From NCBI GenBank assembly GCA_020631355.1, contig JAHDHL010000005.1, forward strand, positions 128,525-192,524: a DNA stretch of 64,000 nt, written 5' to 3'. The stretch is from Saprospiraceae bacterium. GTDB taxonomy: Bacteria > Bacteroidota > Bacteroidia > Chitinophagales > Saprospiraceae. The notes under the pieces are model-generated. The model did no database searches. It worked only from the letters and a program-made list of their open reading frames with translations, and was not told the DNA's origin. The translations under genes were made by a program, and so were the position numbers. Each line of letters begins with the position of its first letter. The first letter of the stretch is position 1. Below, one piece after another: positions 34,619-43,720 of the stretch.

Positions 34619-35872
34619 CTATGGTTGTACCAGCATTTGGTCCAGTTCATTTTTATCTACTAATTCGATTTTCTTGATTTCTTCCCTGATATAATTTTCG
34701 AAATCTCGTTTATATATTCCTAATTCATCCTCCACCATTTGGAAATAATCTGCTTCGAAATATCCTGTTTCCAAAATTCTTTTCACACCTTCCATTCCGT
34801 GTTTTTCATGAATTTTTTTGATGATGAATCCTCCGATAACATACTTGAAATCAGTAAGGTATTCGCCATTGGGGATGTATTTTTCCTTTAATTCAAATAT
34901 ATTATCAAATCTGAATTCAGGATGAGCCTCTAGGTAAACCTTGAACTTTTGGATGTGCCAATCCAAGCGATATCCGGAACTGCCGCCAAGGAAAGTAGCA
35001 ATGCCTTCGTCTACCAGAAAATTCTTGCGTCCATTCTTAATGGCATTGGTATATAAATGAACAACCTCGTGCGGGTAATATTCGGAATTATTTCCCGAAA
35101 GAATGATATTATTATAATTGTCAGCCAAGCCACCTGTACGGACCGGTTGGTAGGAAAAACTGAAAAAATCATACGCCATCATCTGACTTAAATCATCGGT
35201 ATGATTGGCTACAAAATAATCGAATGAAATGGGCTCAACGCCAAATTGATTGGCTATTCGGGTATTGAATTGATCCATTTTTTTAGCAACGGATACATCG
35301 AATGTGTGATTCGGATGTACGACATAATTAATATTTCCAACCTTGATGTTTTCAAGTGTTTGTTTATGATAATCCGAGCCACTATGCAGACGATATCCAG
35401 TATCGGTTTCCTTGGCATAGACGGAAACAATATATTTGAGACGGACTTCTTGGGTATTGGAATCAACCTGGGTAAACATGGATTTTAATAATTTGAAATC
35501 ATTTTCCACGGCAGTGATTCCTATAATATTACAGTTCCAAACTTCTTCGTTATTCCTGGCATTTATTAAATCCAATAATAATGATATATAAGGATAGTCA
35601 GGAGCAGGTAATGTTTCGTAAGACCAATATTCATTTTGTTCATTCACATAACGATAGGATGATAGATAATCTTTCCATAACTGTATAATTTCCTTAGCAT
35701 AATCCTCATCGGCATTTTGAATATTTTCATTGATTCTGAAACGTATGAAAGGTGATTCAGTAACTGTGGATTCTTCCGTGGTATTTTCTCCTTGTCCGGT
35801 ACAGTAATATCCTAACATTAGGATGCCTAGAAGCATAAGGACGTAAGTGAATCTGAATGAGGATTGAAACAT
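34619..35872 (-). CDS. Secreted gluzincin-type metallopeptidase
   Basis: About 417 residues from the ATG at 35872; the frame reaches 35992, but the shorter start leaves an 11-base gap to the upstream gene and gives a lipoprotein-like leader (TYVLMLLGILMLGYYC). The zinc site HEVVH is at 268-272 and the third ligand is probably Glu289 in VDEGIATFLGG, the gluzincin pattern HExxH-x16/17-E of M1-like peptidases. The upstream gene on the same strand encodes an N-formylglutamate-amidohydrolase-like T9SS protein, so both probably work on the outside of the cell. The substrate is unknown. Confidence 0.7.
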   Translation of the reverse strand: MFQSSFRFTYVLMLLGILMLGYYCTGQGENTTEESTVTESPFIRFRINENIQNADEDYAKEIIQLWKDYLSSYRYVNEQNEYWSYETLPAPDYPYISLLLDLINARNNEEVWNCNIIGITAVENDFKLLKSMFTQVDSNTQEVRLKYIVSVYAKETDTGYRLHSGSDYHKQTLENIKVGNINYVVHPNHTFDVSVAKKMDQFNTRIANQFGVEPISFDYFVANHTDDLSQMMAYDFFSFSYQPVRTGGLADNYNNIILSGNNSEYYPHEVVHLYTNAIKNGRKNFLVDEGIATFLGGSSGYRLDWHIQKFKVYLEAHPEFRFDNIFELKEKYIPNGEYLTDFKYVIGGFIIKKIHEKHGMEGVKRILETGYFEADYFQMVEDELGIYKRDFENYIREEIKKIELVDKNELDQMLVQP

Positions 35873-35883
35873 GGGATAATGAA

Positions 35884-37059
35884 TTATTGCTTGATTAATT
35901 TTAGGGTTTTGATAGGAATATGATCCTGATGAAAACGAATGAAATAATAACCGTCTTTTAGTGTATCCAAAATAATGGCCTGACCATTCCATTCCGTAGC
36001 TAAGACTTCCTGTCCGATTCCATTATAAATAGATATCTGAAATTCTTGTAGGTTGCTTTCGATGAATAATTGGTTGGTCGCAGGATTGGGATAGATATGG
36101 ATATCTTCCTTGTGGAAATCATCGTTGATACTCGTAATTATATTGCAATAATTATCGTTGTAATCATCATTGTAATGATAATTCAAATAATCATTCACAA
36201 CAAGTACCAAGGTATCCGCAAATGCTGCTCTGATATCCTCGTCAAATCGAATATCCTGATGACATTCTATTTGAATGGCATCAATATTTCCTCCATCAGA
36301 AGAACCATGTCTTCCTGTATTATACCCTCCGCTGAAATAACTTTCATTCTCACCCGGATAAGGATCGGCCGTACTGGGCACACTAGGAACTAGGGCATCA
36401 TCAAATAAGGTCCCGAAACTTTGTGAGCCTCTCAGAAGTTCTGCATGACTCAAGGATTGAAGATTATCCTCCACTAACTTTCTGATACTGCTTTTTTCAA
36501 CCAGACTGGGATTATTCAGATTGTCATCTGCCATTTGTAATTCATTGGAAAATATCCGGTATCCTAATTCCAAACGTTGGACTTCGTGCCCATGACCATG
36601 AATATCCAAGAATAATCCTCTGCCATATTGTGTTTCCACTTTCATTTTGGCACTGTCAATAAAAGCATGATAAGCATACCAGGCCTGTTCGACCGTCGCA
36701 TTACCACCTGCTGCCTCATCTATATCCCTATTGGCATCGAATTTTTTGCGGTGAAGGAGATTGATGATAATATGCGGATAACATCCAGTTTCCTCAAAAT
36801 AACTCGCACCGATACTTCGCCCTAGTTCTTGGGTGTATGCATCCCTAGTACAAGTATAGGCTTCGCAATCCCTATCGGGAATGGATTCGGGTTCCAGATA
36901 GCCACCATGTGGTACTGAAATCACCAAGGGCGTATTGCCCGGGATGTATTCTACATAACCCGTATTATCAAAATAGGATGTACCCGGTGTAAACTCCTGC
37001 CCCCATGATGTTAGATAGGAAAGAAATAGGAATAGAATGGATAGATGAGTCGGTTTCAT
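35884..37059 (-). CDS. N-formylglutamate-amidohydrolase-like protein with T9SS C-terminal sorting domain
   Basis: 391 residues. A signal peptide (LSILFLFLSYLTSWGQ) precedes an amidohydrolase-like region with VISVPHGGYLEP, HRKKFDANRDIDEA and LFLDIHGHGH, the conserved metal-binding blocks of the N-formylglutamate amidohydrolase family. The end, DIHIYPNPATNQLFIES to IKTLKLIKQ, is the type A T9SS sorting signal used for export across the outer membrane. It is probably therefore a surface or released hydrolase. It lies directly upstream of the metallopeptidase gene on the same strand, which would make a small extracellular-hydrolysis operon. Confidence 0.82.
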   Translation of the reverse strand: MKPTHLSILFLFLSYLTSWGQEFTPGTSYFDNTGYVEYIPGNTPLVISVPHGGYLEPESIPDRDCEAYTCTRDAYTQELGRSIGASYFEETGCYPHIIINLLHRKKFDANRDIDEAAGGNATVEQAWYAYHAFIDSAKMKVETQYGRGLFLDIHGHGHEVQRLELGYRIFSNELQMADDNLNNPSLVEKSSIRKLVEDNLQSLSHAELLRGSQSFGTLFDDALVPSVPSTADPYPGENESYFSGGYNTGRHGSSDGGNIDAIQIECHQDIRFDEDIRAAFADTLVLVVNDYLNYHYNDDYNDNYCNIITSINDDFHKEDIHIYPNPATNQLFIESNLQEFQISIYNGIGQEVLATEWNGQAIILDTLKDGYYFIRFHQDHIPIKTLKLIKQ

Positions 37060-37129
37060 ATGAGACTGTTTCTAGGCAATGATGAATGAGTCCAAGTTAG
37101 TCCCAAAATTCTATTATCCCAACTACAAA

Positions 37130-37726
37130 TTATTTTTTCTTGATTTCTTCCCAGGTGGAGAATAAGGCTTCTTGTGAGGGTCTATCCTTGGGTATTTCCC
37201 TAAGTGGTTCGCATTCCTTTAGGGATTCGTAGAGGTCCTTGGGTAAGCTTTGGTATAATTGGGTTCCTTTGGTTTTCCAAGCAATCATTTCGTCAGATAC
37301 CTGGCGAATGACTTTCCCCGGATTTCCTACGACCAGACTCCTTGGCGGAATTTGGGTTTTTGCCTTAACGAAACACAAGGCACCAATAATGGATTCGTCA
37401 CCGATAACTGCATCATCCATGACTACGGCATTCATACCTACAAGGACGTTCCTCCCGATATTGGCTCCATGTATGATGGCTCCATGACCAATGTGTGCTG
37501 ATTCATGGAGTGTCATGGTCACGCCGGGAAACATATGAATGGTACAGTTCTCTTGGATGTTGCATCCATCCTCGATGATGATGCCACCCCAATCACCACG
37601 GATGGCCGCACCCGGCCCGACGTAAACATCCTTGCCAATAATGACATTACCTATGACGGCTGCCAAAGGATGGATAAAGGATGATTCATGTATGACAGGT
37701 TTGAAACCCTTGAATTCGTAGACCAT
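37130..37726 (-). CDS. paaY: PaaY-type thioesterase (gamma-carbonic-anhydrase-like hexapeptide protein)
   Basis: 198 residues, normal for PaaY. Left-handed beta-helix hexapeptide repeats (VIGNVIIGKDVYVGPGAAIRGD, IGHGAIIHGANIGRNVLVGMNAVV, broken for description) carry the metal-binding His residues in NCTIHM, AHIGHGAIIHG. PaaY is a thioesterase of the phenylacetate pathway that hydrolyses the 2-hydroxycyclohepta-1,4,6-triene-1-formyl-CoA by-product and other CoA thioesters. It lies at the end of the paa region, downstream of an enoyl-CoA hydratase and the TPR kinase. The neighbourhood supports the assignment. Confidence 0.85.
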   Translation of the reverse strand: MVYEFKGFKPVIHESSFIHPLAAVIGNVIIGKDVYVGPGAAIRGDWGGIIIEDGCNIQENCTIHMFPGVTMTLHESAHIGHGAIIHGANIGRNVLVGMNAVVMDDAVIGDESIIGALCFVKAKTQIPPRSLVVGNPGKVIRQVSDEMIAWKTKGTQLYQSLPKDLYESLKECEPLREIPKDRPSQEALFSTWEEIKKK

Positions 37727-37793
37727 GATGAATGGAATGATGGAGTAATGAATGATTACCTATTCGGCAATCATTCATTTTCCTGTATTAGTA

Positions 37794-38585
37794 TTATTTG
37801 CCTTTGAATTTGGCGATGGCATTCTTCGAATAATCAGAAAGAACCAATTTACCTGACATTTCAGCCCTTTCTTCCAAAAGGGTATCCCAATGTTCTGTTC
37901 CTTCCCAAAATACTTTTTTCAATAATCTTTTGGCCTCTGGATTGGAATGTACCAACTTGTGAGCCAGAACCTGAATGGCTTCATCCATTTCCGCTGCTGA
38001 GTCATACACTTCTGCAAATAAACCGTTTTCCTTGGCCCATTGTGCAGAACGCCAGGCAGTGGCATTGATAGCCAATTGGCTCATGGCAGAAAGACCTAGT
38101 TTTCGTTCGCAGGCAGGCCCTACAACAAAAGGTCCGATACCTACGGCCAATTCACTCAGTTTGACTGATGCGTATTGGGTAGCGAAACAATAATCTGTTG
38201 CGGATGCCACTCCGACACCACCTCCCACGGCCTTGCCTTGCACCCTGCCAATGATAATCTTAGGACATTTCCTACAAGCATTGATGACATTGGCAAAACC
38301 CATGAAGAATTGCTTTCCCGTAGGGAAATCCTCAATGCTGGCTAATTCGTCGAAACTTGCACCTGCACAAAAGGTACGGTCTCCGGCAGATTTAAGGATG
38401 ATGACTTCGATGTCGTCCCTTTGGCCTGCATCATGAATGGTTTGTGTGAATTTGGCGAGTAGTTTACCCGGAAGTGAATTGTGTGCGGGATGATAGAATG
38501 TGATGGTTCCGATTCCCTCGTTGACTTCTAGGGTAATATCTCCTAACTGCGTATTGTCTTGCATGGTATTCTTTGATTTGGACAC
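37794..38585 (-). CDS. Enoyl-CoA hydratase/isomerase (PaaF-like role)
   Basis: 263 residues, or 256 from the ATG at 38564 (MQDNTQLG). Crotonase motifs: FYHPAHNSLPGKLL (CoA binding), the oxyanion-hole region AGDRTFCAGASFDELA at about 66-82 and GRVQGKAVGGGVGVASATDYCFAT at about 110-135. It is the only crotonase in the region besides PaaG, so it may supply the PaaF step, hydrating 2,3-dehydroadipyl-CoA to 3-hydroxyadipyl-CoA. That is inference from context; methylglutaconyl-CoA hydratase-like activity is an alternative. It is separated by 27 bases from the kinase gene's stop. Confidence 0.8.
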   Translation of the reverse strand: MSKSKNTMQDNTQLGDITLEVNEGIGTITFYHPAHNSLPGKLLAKFTQTIHDAGQRDDIEVIILKSAGDRTFCAGASFDELASIEDFPTGKQFFMGFANVINACRKCPKIIIGRVQGKAVGGGVGVASATDYCFATQYASVKLSELAVGIGPFVVGPACERKLGLSAMSQLAINATAWRSAQWAKENGLFAEVYDSAAEMDEAIQVLAHKLVHSNPEAKRLLKKVFWEGTEHWDTLLEERAEMSGKLVLSDYSKNAIAKFKGK

Positions 38586-38612
38586 GCGAATTTACAAAGG
38601 AATACCATTCCA

Positions 38613-40616
38613 TTAGGCAACTTCCTGCATTTGTTTTGTACCTGCACCTACACTTTTGGGAAATCTGATGATGAAAGTGCTGCCCTCACCATAAACAGAT
38701 TCGATATGAATGTTGCCATGATAGAAATCAACAATTTTCTTACAAGTAGCCAGACCGATTCCACTGCCCTTGTATGTGGATTGAGAATGAAGCTTTCTGA
38801 ATAATAGGAAAACCTCATTCAGATATTCTTCCTTGATTCCGATTCCATTATCAGAGATACGAATTTCCACATTATCCTGACTATTCTTGGATTGGATGTG
38901 GATATGTGGCTGGACATTGGGTTTTCTGAATTTGATGGCATTACTCAGGATATTCTGAAACAACATTTCAATCAGTGAGGAATGCGCTGTGATATTGGGA
39001 AGCCCACTGATGTGGAATTGAGCATCCGTATGATTGATATCCGCTTGCAATTTCAACATGACCCTTTCCAGCGAGATATTGAGGTTCACTTCCCGCATAT
39101 CCGGCAAGTCCTTATCTAACCGTGAAAAGACGAGGAGGTCATCCACTAAGGATGACATTTGTTCTGTCGAATCCATGATATAGTCCAATAGCTCCACATT
39201 CTTGGGTTCATCTGCAATCTTTCTGGAAAGCAGACCCGAAAATGAATGGATGGTTCTCAAGGGAGCTTTGAGATCATGTGCTGCGATGGAAGCAAAGTTC
39301 CTTAGGCTTTCATTGGATTGTTCGAGCTTGAGATTGGAATGTTCCAATTTACTATTGGACTGGTTCAGCAGTTGATTGGTCTTTTCCAGTTCTTTGGATA
39401 GGACATTGATGGTTTCGATTTTCTTTTTTCGACTACTTGCCAAACGTCTATAAGAAAACATCATGAATCCTAAGAGCCCGATGACACCGAGGGAAAAGAA
39501 GATAATTCTTCGATTTCTTTGATGCTTCCATTCCGTATATTCTTTCTCTTGTTGGAGAATCCTACTCTTTTCCTCTTGTAATTCCAGTAAATCCTTGAGT
39601 TTGATGACTATGGATTCCTCTGTTTGTTGTTGGTTACTGATTTCTAATTCCTTAATGGCAGCTTGGCTATATTTGGCAATGGCATCACTGTCTTGTTCTA
39701 TTTCAGAAATGCTGAGCAGTAATTTGGCAGCGTTAATCGTATGTTTGTTGAATTTGAATCGCAAGGCCATTTCATAGCCTTCGGTCAGATAATTCTTCGC
39801 TTTAGAATATTCCCTTTGGTTCAGATACGCTTTTCCCAATCCGATGAGTGCGTGGCATTTTTGTTCGCCATCTTCGTATCCATTCTTATCAATGGCCAAC
39901 TGATAATGTATGATGGCAGAATCCACATTGATTTCCTCATAGAGGTCGCCCACAACATTATGGACCATATACTGTGCATCGAATTTTTCGGTTTTGATGG
40001 AAAGTGCAAAGTCATAATCCGAAAGTGCATTTTCAATATTACCCATTTTATAGTAGGTATACCCCCTGTGGTAATATTTCCAGAAAGTATTATAGGCATT
40101 CTCCTCGGGTAATGAATTCAGAAGCTCCAATGATTTATCCAACATTCCTGCATTTCTGTAGGATGCAGCTTGGTTCGTGATGATTTTTTGTCTGAATGAA
40201 TCCAAACCGTGATTCTCAGCAATGATTCTGGCTTCATTATGATGGAAAATGGATTCGGCATATAATCCCGTAGCAAAATAGGAGAGTCCGATGATGAAAT
40301 GGATATCCGCATTGAGTTCGGGTGACTGGATTTGATTTTCGTGTTGGAGAAGAATTTCAGATACTTCTTTTGAGGCTACGAAGTAGTTGTTCAAATAATA
40401 GTGTAAACTGATATTTTGGGAATGACGTATTACATCCTGGAAATTGGAAGATTGGGTAAGTTCTTGGTATACCGAATCCACTTTAGGGATGGATGTATAT
40501 CGGTTCATGACGTTCTGGACATCCTTTTCAATGGATATCGAGGGAGCATCATGTGCTTTTATATCATATTCCAGAAAGATTATGAATAGTAGTAGGATAG
40601 TGCGAATGTCAAGCAT
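38613..40616 (-). CDS. TPR-containing sensor histidine kinase
   Basis: 667 residues. The N-terminal 360 residues are periplasmic TPR repeats (for example HFIIGLSYFATGLYAESIFHHNEA, YYHRGYTYYKMGNIENALSDYDFA), with a signal-like start. A transmembrane span at 371-389 is followed by a coiled coil with repeated LEHSN/LEQSN units, HisKA with phospho-His in SIAAHDLKAPLRT (H447), and HATPase_c with NILSNAIKFRKPN, DNGIGIKEEY and KGSGIGLATCKKI. There is no receiver domain and no adjacent regulator. Its position inside the paa region suggests possible control of aromatic metabolism, but it has its own gaps on both sides, so the link is uncertain. Confidence 0.85.
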   Translation of the reverse strand: MLDIRTILLLFIIFLEYDIKAHDAPSISIEKDVQNVMNRYTSIPKVDSVYQELTQSSNFQDVIRHSQNISLHYYLNNYFVASKEVSEILLQHENQIQSPELNADIHFIIGLSYFATGLYAESIFHHNEARIIAENHGLDSFRQKIITNQAASYRNAGMLDKSLELLNSLPEENAYNTFWKYYHRGYTYYKMGNIENALSDYDFALSIKTEKFDAQYMVHNVVGDLYEEINVDSAIIHYQLAIDKNGYEDGEQKCHALIGLGKAYLNQREYSKAKNYLTEGYEMALRFKFNKHTINAAKLLLSISEIEQDSDAIAKYSQAAIKELEISNQQQTEESIVIKLKDLLELQEEKSRILQQEKEYTEWKHQRNRRIIFFSLGVIGLLGFMMFSYRRLASSRKKKIETINVLSKELEKTNQLLNQSNSKLEHSNLKLEQSNESLRNFASIAAHDLKAPLRTIHSFSGLLSRKIADEPKNVELLDYIMDSTEQMSSLVDDLLVFSRLDKDLPDMREVNLNISLERVMLKLQADINHTDAQFHISGLPNITAHSSLIEMLFQNILSNAIKFRKPNVQPHIHIQSKNSQDNVEIRISDNGIGIKEEYLNEVFLLFRKLHSQSTYKGSGIGLATCKKIVDFYHGNIHIESVYGEGSTFIIRFPKSVGAGTKQMQEVA

Positions 40617-40813
40617 AGTCTTTTGTGTTGGTTTTGTTCTTTATTTCATTTAATGAATTTTCCAGATAGGTTACTCAATGTTAGTTAGATCATGCTTGAG
40701 AATTTGTACGCTGTTTGTTATGCTAGGTTTCGGAATGATTGAGAAAATGATGGTTTTTTGGCAGATAGAAAGGATTAGTGTCCTAAACTGACAATTGGCG
40801 TCATATGGAACGT

Positions 40814-40846
40814 AAAAAGCCACACACTTTTACAGCATGTGGCTTT
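40814..40846 (-). terminator. Terminator of paaZ
   Basis: A 9-bp perfect stem (AAAGCCACA / TGTGGCTTT) is followed on the minus strand by a T run. It lies 26 bases past the stop codon of paaZ at 40872, ending the paaZ transcript before the kinase gene. Confidence 0.75.
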
Positions 40847-40871
40847 CCATATATGAATCCATGTGCGTTTT

Positions 40872-42926
40872 TTACGCCTGATTCAGTTTTTTGACCATAG
40901 TAAGTATGGTAGCAATGGCAACGGTTTCTCCTGTTTCGTCATAGACATCCACTAGGAATTTTACAATGCCCTTGGCAGGTTCATCCTCTCTTTTTTCTTG
41001 GTCTAGTTTTTCCTTGACGGTAAATTTCACACCAATGGTCATACCCGGATAAACGGGCTTGGTGAATCTGCATTCGTCCAACCCATAGTTCAACAAGACA
41101 GGACCTTTCTTCGGTTCAACGAATAATCCTGCAGCCTTTGAAAGCACAAAATATCCATGTGCAACCCGACCCTCGAACATGGTTCCCTCAAGGGATGTTG
41201 CATCCATATGTGCATAGAAATTATCACCTGAGACATTCGCAAAATTGACAATATCCGTTTCCGTAACAGTATGCTTATGGGTGAATACCGTTTCTCCTAC
41301 TTCCAATTCCTCGAAATGCTTCATGAATGGATGAATCGGCTTTTCAATATAATCGCCACCGGGTTGGAATACTCCTGTAACCTTTGTAAGCGTCTGTGGA
41401 CTTCCTTGTATGGCACATCTCTGCAGATAATGTTTGACACCTCTCAGGCCTCCCATTTCCTCTCCGCCTCCGGCACGTCCCGGTCCACCATGTACCAATA
41501 AGGGCATAGGGGAACCATGCCCTGTACTCTCCTTGGCAGAACGCCTATTCAGAACGAGAATCCTACCATGATGAGACGCTGCTCCTACTACGAATTCCCT
41601 TGCCATATCATCATCATTGGTACAGATGGAACTGACCAACGAACCCTTACCCATTTGCGCCAAAGTGATGGCTTCTTCCATATTCTTGTAGGGCATCAAT
41701 GTACTGACAGGACCGAATGCTTCCGTTTCATGGACCGCAACCTTGTTGAAAGGATCATTATTCAAAAAGAGTAGGGGATGATAGAATGCTCCCTTGTCCC
41801 ATTCTGCACCAATCAAGTTGGATTGCTTACCATATTCGCCATATACGATTTCTTGTTCCTCCATGAGTTTTCTCACTTGCTTATTCACTTCCTCAACTTG
41901 CTCTTTGGAAACCAATGCACCCATTCTGACTTCCTTTTCGAAAGGGGAACCGATGGTTGTTTTGGACAATCTCTTTCCAAGTGCAATCTGAACATCCTCA
42001 ATGAGATTCTCAGGGACAATGACCCTACGGATAGCAGTACATTTCTGTCCACATTTTCCAGTCATTTCCCTTGCCACTTCCTTGATGAACAATGCAAATT
42101 CCTCCGTATCAGGCGTTGCATCTTCCCCTAGGACAGAACAATTGAGTGAGTCAGCCTCCATATTGAATGGAATGGCATTCTGAATGATATTGGAATGTGC
42201 CTTAAGCATCCTACCCGTATCTGCCGACCCTGTAAATGTGCATACATCCTGCGAAGTCAATGGTTCGATGATTCCGAATCCCGTACCACAGGCCAATTGT
42301 AATGCACCCTCTGGTAATATGCCGGAATCTATGATATCCCTAACCATAGCTTGGGTGAGGAAAGAAGTGGACTCTGCTGCTTTTACAATAGCAGGCATTC
42401 CTGCCAACCAATTCACTGCACATTTTTCAAGCATTCCCCATATAGGGAAATTGAATGCATTGATGTGAACCGCCACACCTCTGCGTGGAACCATGATGTG
42501 ATGCCCGATGAATGTTCCTTCCTTGGATAGTGGAATGTAGTCACCATCTACATCGAATGGTTGGTTGGGGAATTTTTTCCTGAGGCTGGCATTGGCAAAG
42601 AGATTACCTATCCCTCCCTCAATATCAACCCATGAATCTATCTTGGTGGCACCCGTCCTATAACTCATCGGATAATAATCCTTTCGCTTTTCAAACAGAT
42701 GTAATGCGAGTTTCTTAATCATCATTCCCCTTTCGTGGAATGTCATTTTTCGTAGCTTGGGATTACCCACTTTCCGGGCATAATCCATCATTTCACCGAA
42801 ATCCAGCCCTCCACTTGAGGCAACTGAAATCAGTTCGCCATTGATGGCATCGTATTGAGGGATTTCCTGACCACCTTTGGGTGTGATCCATTGTCCTAGG
42901 GCATAGTTAGGGAGTAAATTCGACAT
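40872..42926 (-). CDS. paaZ: Bifunctional ring-opening enzyme PaaZ: oxepin-CoA hydrolase / aldehyde dehydrogenase
   Basis: 684 residues from the ATG at 42926 ([10 protein letters not shown]); the frame is open to 42953, but this start fits the family. Residues about 1-520 are an aldehyde dehydrogenase with FNMEADS (catalytic Glu257) and the nucleophile Cys in [11 protein letters not shown] (probably Cys296). Residues about 535-684 are a MaoC-type hot-dog hydratase with the Asp/His pair in [10 protein letters not shown]. PaaZ opens the oxepin-CoA ring and oxidises the aldehyde to 3-oxo-5,6-dehydrosuberyl-CoA. It has its own promoter-like element and terminator, so it is a separate unit from the main paa operon. 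Confidence 0.93.
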   Translation of the reverse strand: MSNLLPNYALGQWITPKGGQEIPQYDAINGELISVASSGGLDFGEMMDYARKVGNPKLRKMTFHERGMMIKKLALHLFEKRKDYYPMSYRTGATKIDSWVDIEGGIGNLFANASLRKKFPNQPFDVDGDYIPLSKEGTFIGHHIMVPRRGVAVHINAFNFPIWGMLEKCAVNWLAGMPAIVKAAESTSFLTQAMVRDIIDSGILPEGALQLACGTGFGIIEPLTSQDVCTFTGSADTGRMLKAHSNIIQNAIPFNMEADSLNCSVLGEDATPDTEEFALFIKEVAREMTGKCGQKCTAIRRVIVPENLIEDVQIALGKRLSKTTIGSPFEKEVRMGALVSKEQVEEVNKQVRKLMEEQEIVYGEYGKQSNLIGAEWDKGAFYHPLLFLNNDPFNKVAVHETEAFGPVSTLMPYKNMEEAITLAQMGKGSLVSSICTNDDDMAREFVVGAASHHGRILVLNRRSAKESTGHGSPMPLLVHGGPGRAGGGEEMGGLRGVKHYLQRCAIQGSPQTLTKVTGVFQPGGDYIEKPIHPFMKHFEELEVGETVFTHKHTVTETDIVNFANVSGDNFYAHMDATSLEGTMFEGRVAHGYFVLSKAAGLFVEPKKGPVLLNYGLDECRFTKPVYPGMTIGVKFTVKEKLDQEKREDEPAKGIVKFLVDVYDETGETVAIATILTMVKKLNQA

Positions 42927-42952
42927 GGAAATATTGGTTTTATGAATTTCCA

Positions 42953-42987
42953 CAAATTTACAATAATAAAAAGGAAGAGCGGTACAA
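42953..42987 (-). promoter_or_regulatory. Candidate paaZ promoter
   Basis: On the minus strand, TAAATTTG (42953-42960) matches the TAnnTTTG -7 element and lies 26 bases before the paaZ ATG. A TTG occurs about 24 bases upstream, partly inside the preceding terminator hairpin. The spacing is at the upper end, so support is moderate. Confidence 0.4.
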
Positions 42988-43006
42988 AACAGAAGTTCTG
43001 TACCGC
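42966..43006 (-). terminator. Terminator of the DinB-like gene
   Basis: Stem GCGGTACA (42979-42986) with TGTACCGC (42999-43006), 12-base loop, followed on the minus strand by CTTTTT. It lies 31 bases past the stop codon at 43037. Confidence 0.75.
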
Positions 43007-43036
43007 CCTATCCAAATATTTAGAACACACTTATTT

Positions 43037-43501
43037 TCATAATAATTTCTTCATCGCCAGTGCATATCCCAAATGGGTACCCTCATGGAAATAACTGAAG
43101 TCAAGGGCATCCTGTACTGAACTGACCTTATTGGAGGGAGAAAGTTCCCATGCATGGTACTGGCTGAATTTTTCTGAAGCCATATCCTTTTCCAATTGTT
43201 CTATGGATTTCATTGCAAAATCCTTCCAGAATGCAATTTCCTCATCACTTACAGGTCCTTCGGGCTTAGAGCCCATTTTGTATCTTTCAAGTTGTTCGGG
43301 TGAGAGACCAATATCATTTCCTGACGGACCGTAGCACATGCTTTGTGTCGAAGCAACAGAATGTGCAAAATTCCAAATGAGGTTATTCTTGAATCCCTCA
43401 GGAATATGATTCAATTGCTCATTGGAGAATTTACTGATGGTTCCAAGGAATGCTTGTCTGATGAATTTGAGGTTCTTTAGATCGTACTTACTTTGATTCA
43501 T
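43037..43501 (-). CDS. DinB-superfamily protein
   Basis: 154 residues forming a four-helix bundle. The metal-binding pattern is partly visible: NFAHSVASTQ near residue 45 and the late HEGTHLGYALAM with two His. DinB-like proteins of this group are usually thiol-dependent (bacillithiol-type) transferases or stress proteins of unknown reaction. It sits between paaJ and paaZ on the same strand, with terminators on both sides, so it is its own transcription unit. A role in detoxifying pathway intermediates is conceivable from location only. Confidence 0.75.
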   Translation of the reverse strand: MNQSKYDLKNLKFIRQAFLGTISKFSNEQLNHIPEGFKNNLIWNFAHSVASTQSMCYGPSGNDIGLSPEQLERYKMGSKPEGPVSDEEIAFWKDFAMKSIEQLEKDMASEKFSQYHAWELSPSNKVSSVQDALDFSYFHEGTHLGYALAMKKLL

Positions 43502-43654
43502 TAGGTTGATTTTAACTCAGAGAATACAATGATGAATGTTTGTTCAACTCACGGAATCATGGGGATAATATATTATACTCCCATTTTTCAATTTGGTTAT
43601 GTTAATGTCAATTTTTTTAATTTGTGTGCCTGTTGTTTGGGGCGTTGAATAAAG

Positions 43655-43691
43655 AATAGCCTGTGATTCCAAGTAGGAATCACAGGCTATT
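43655..43691 (-). terminator. Terminator of the main paa operon
   Basis: A perfect 16-bp stem (AATAGCCTGTGATTCC / GGAATCACAGGCTATT) with loop AAGTA lies 30 bases past the paaJ stop (43721). Minus-strand TTTATT follows the stem. It ends the long operon that begins at paaE. Confidence 0.85.
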
Positions 43692-43720
43692 CAAATATCT
43701 GGAAATAGTTTTTAGTCCAA

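Noticed and set aside
36070-36393. 107-codon plus-strand frame with isoleucine runs
   Set aside because: Antisense to the T9SS amidohydrolase gene; low-complexity composition.
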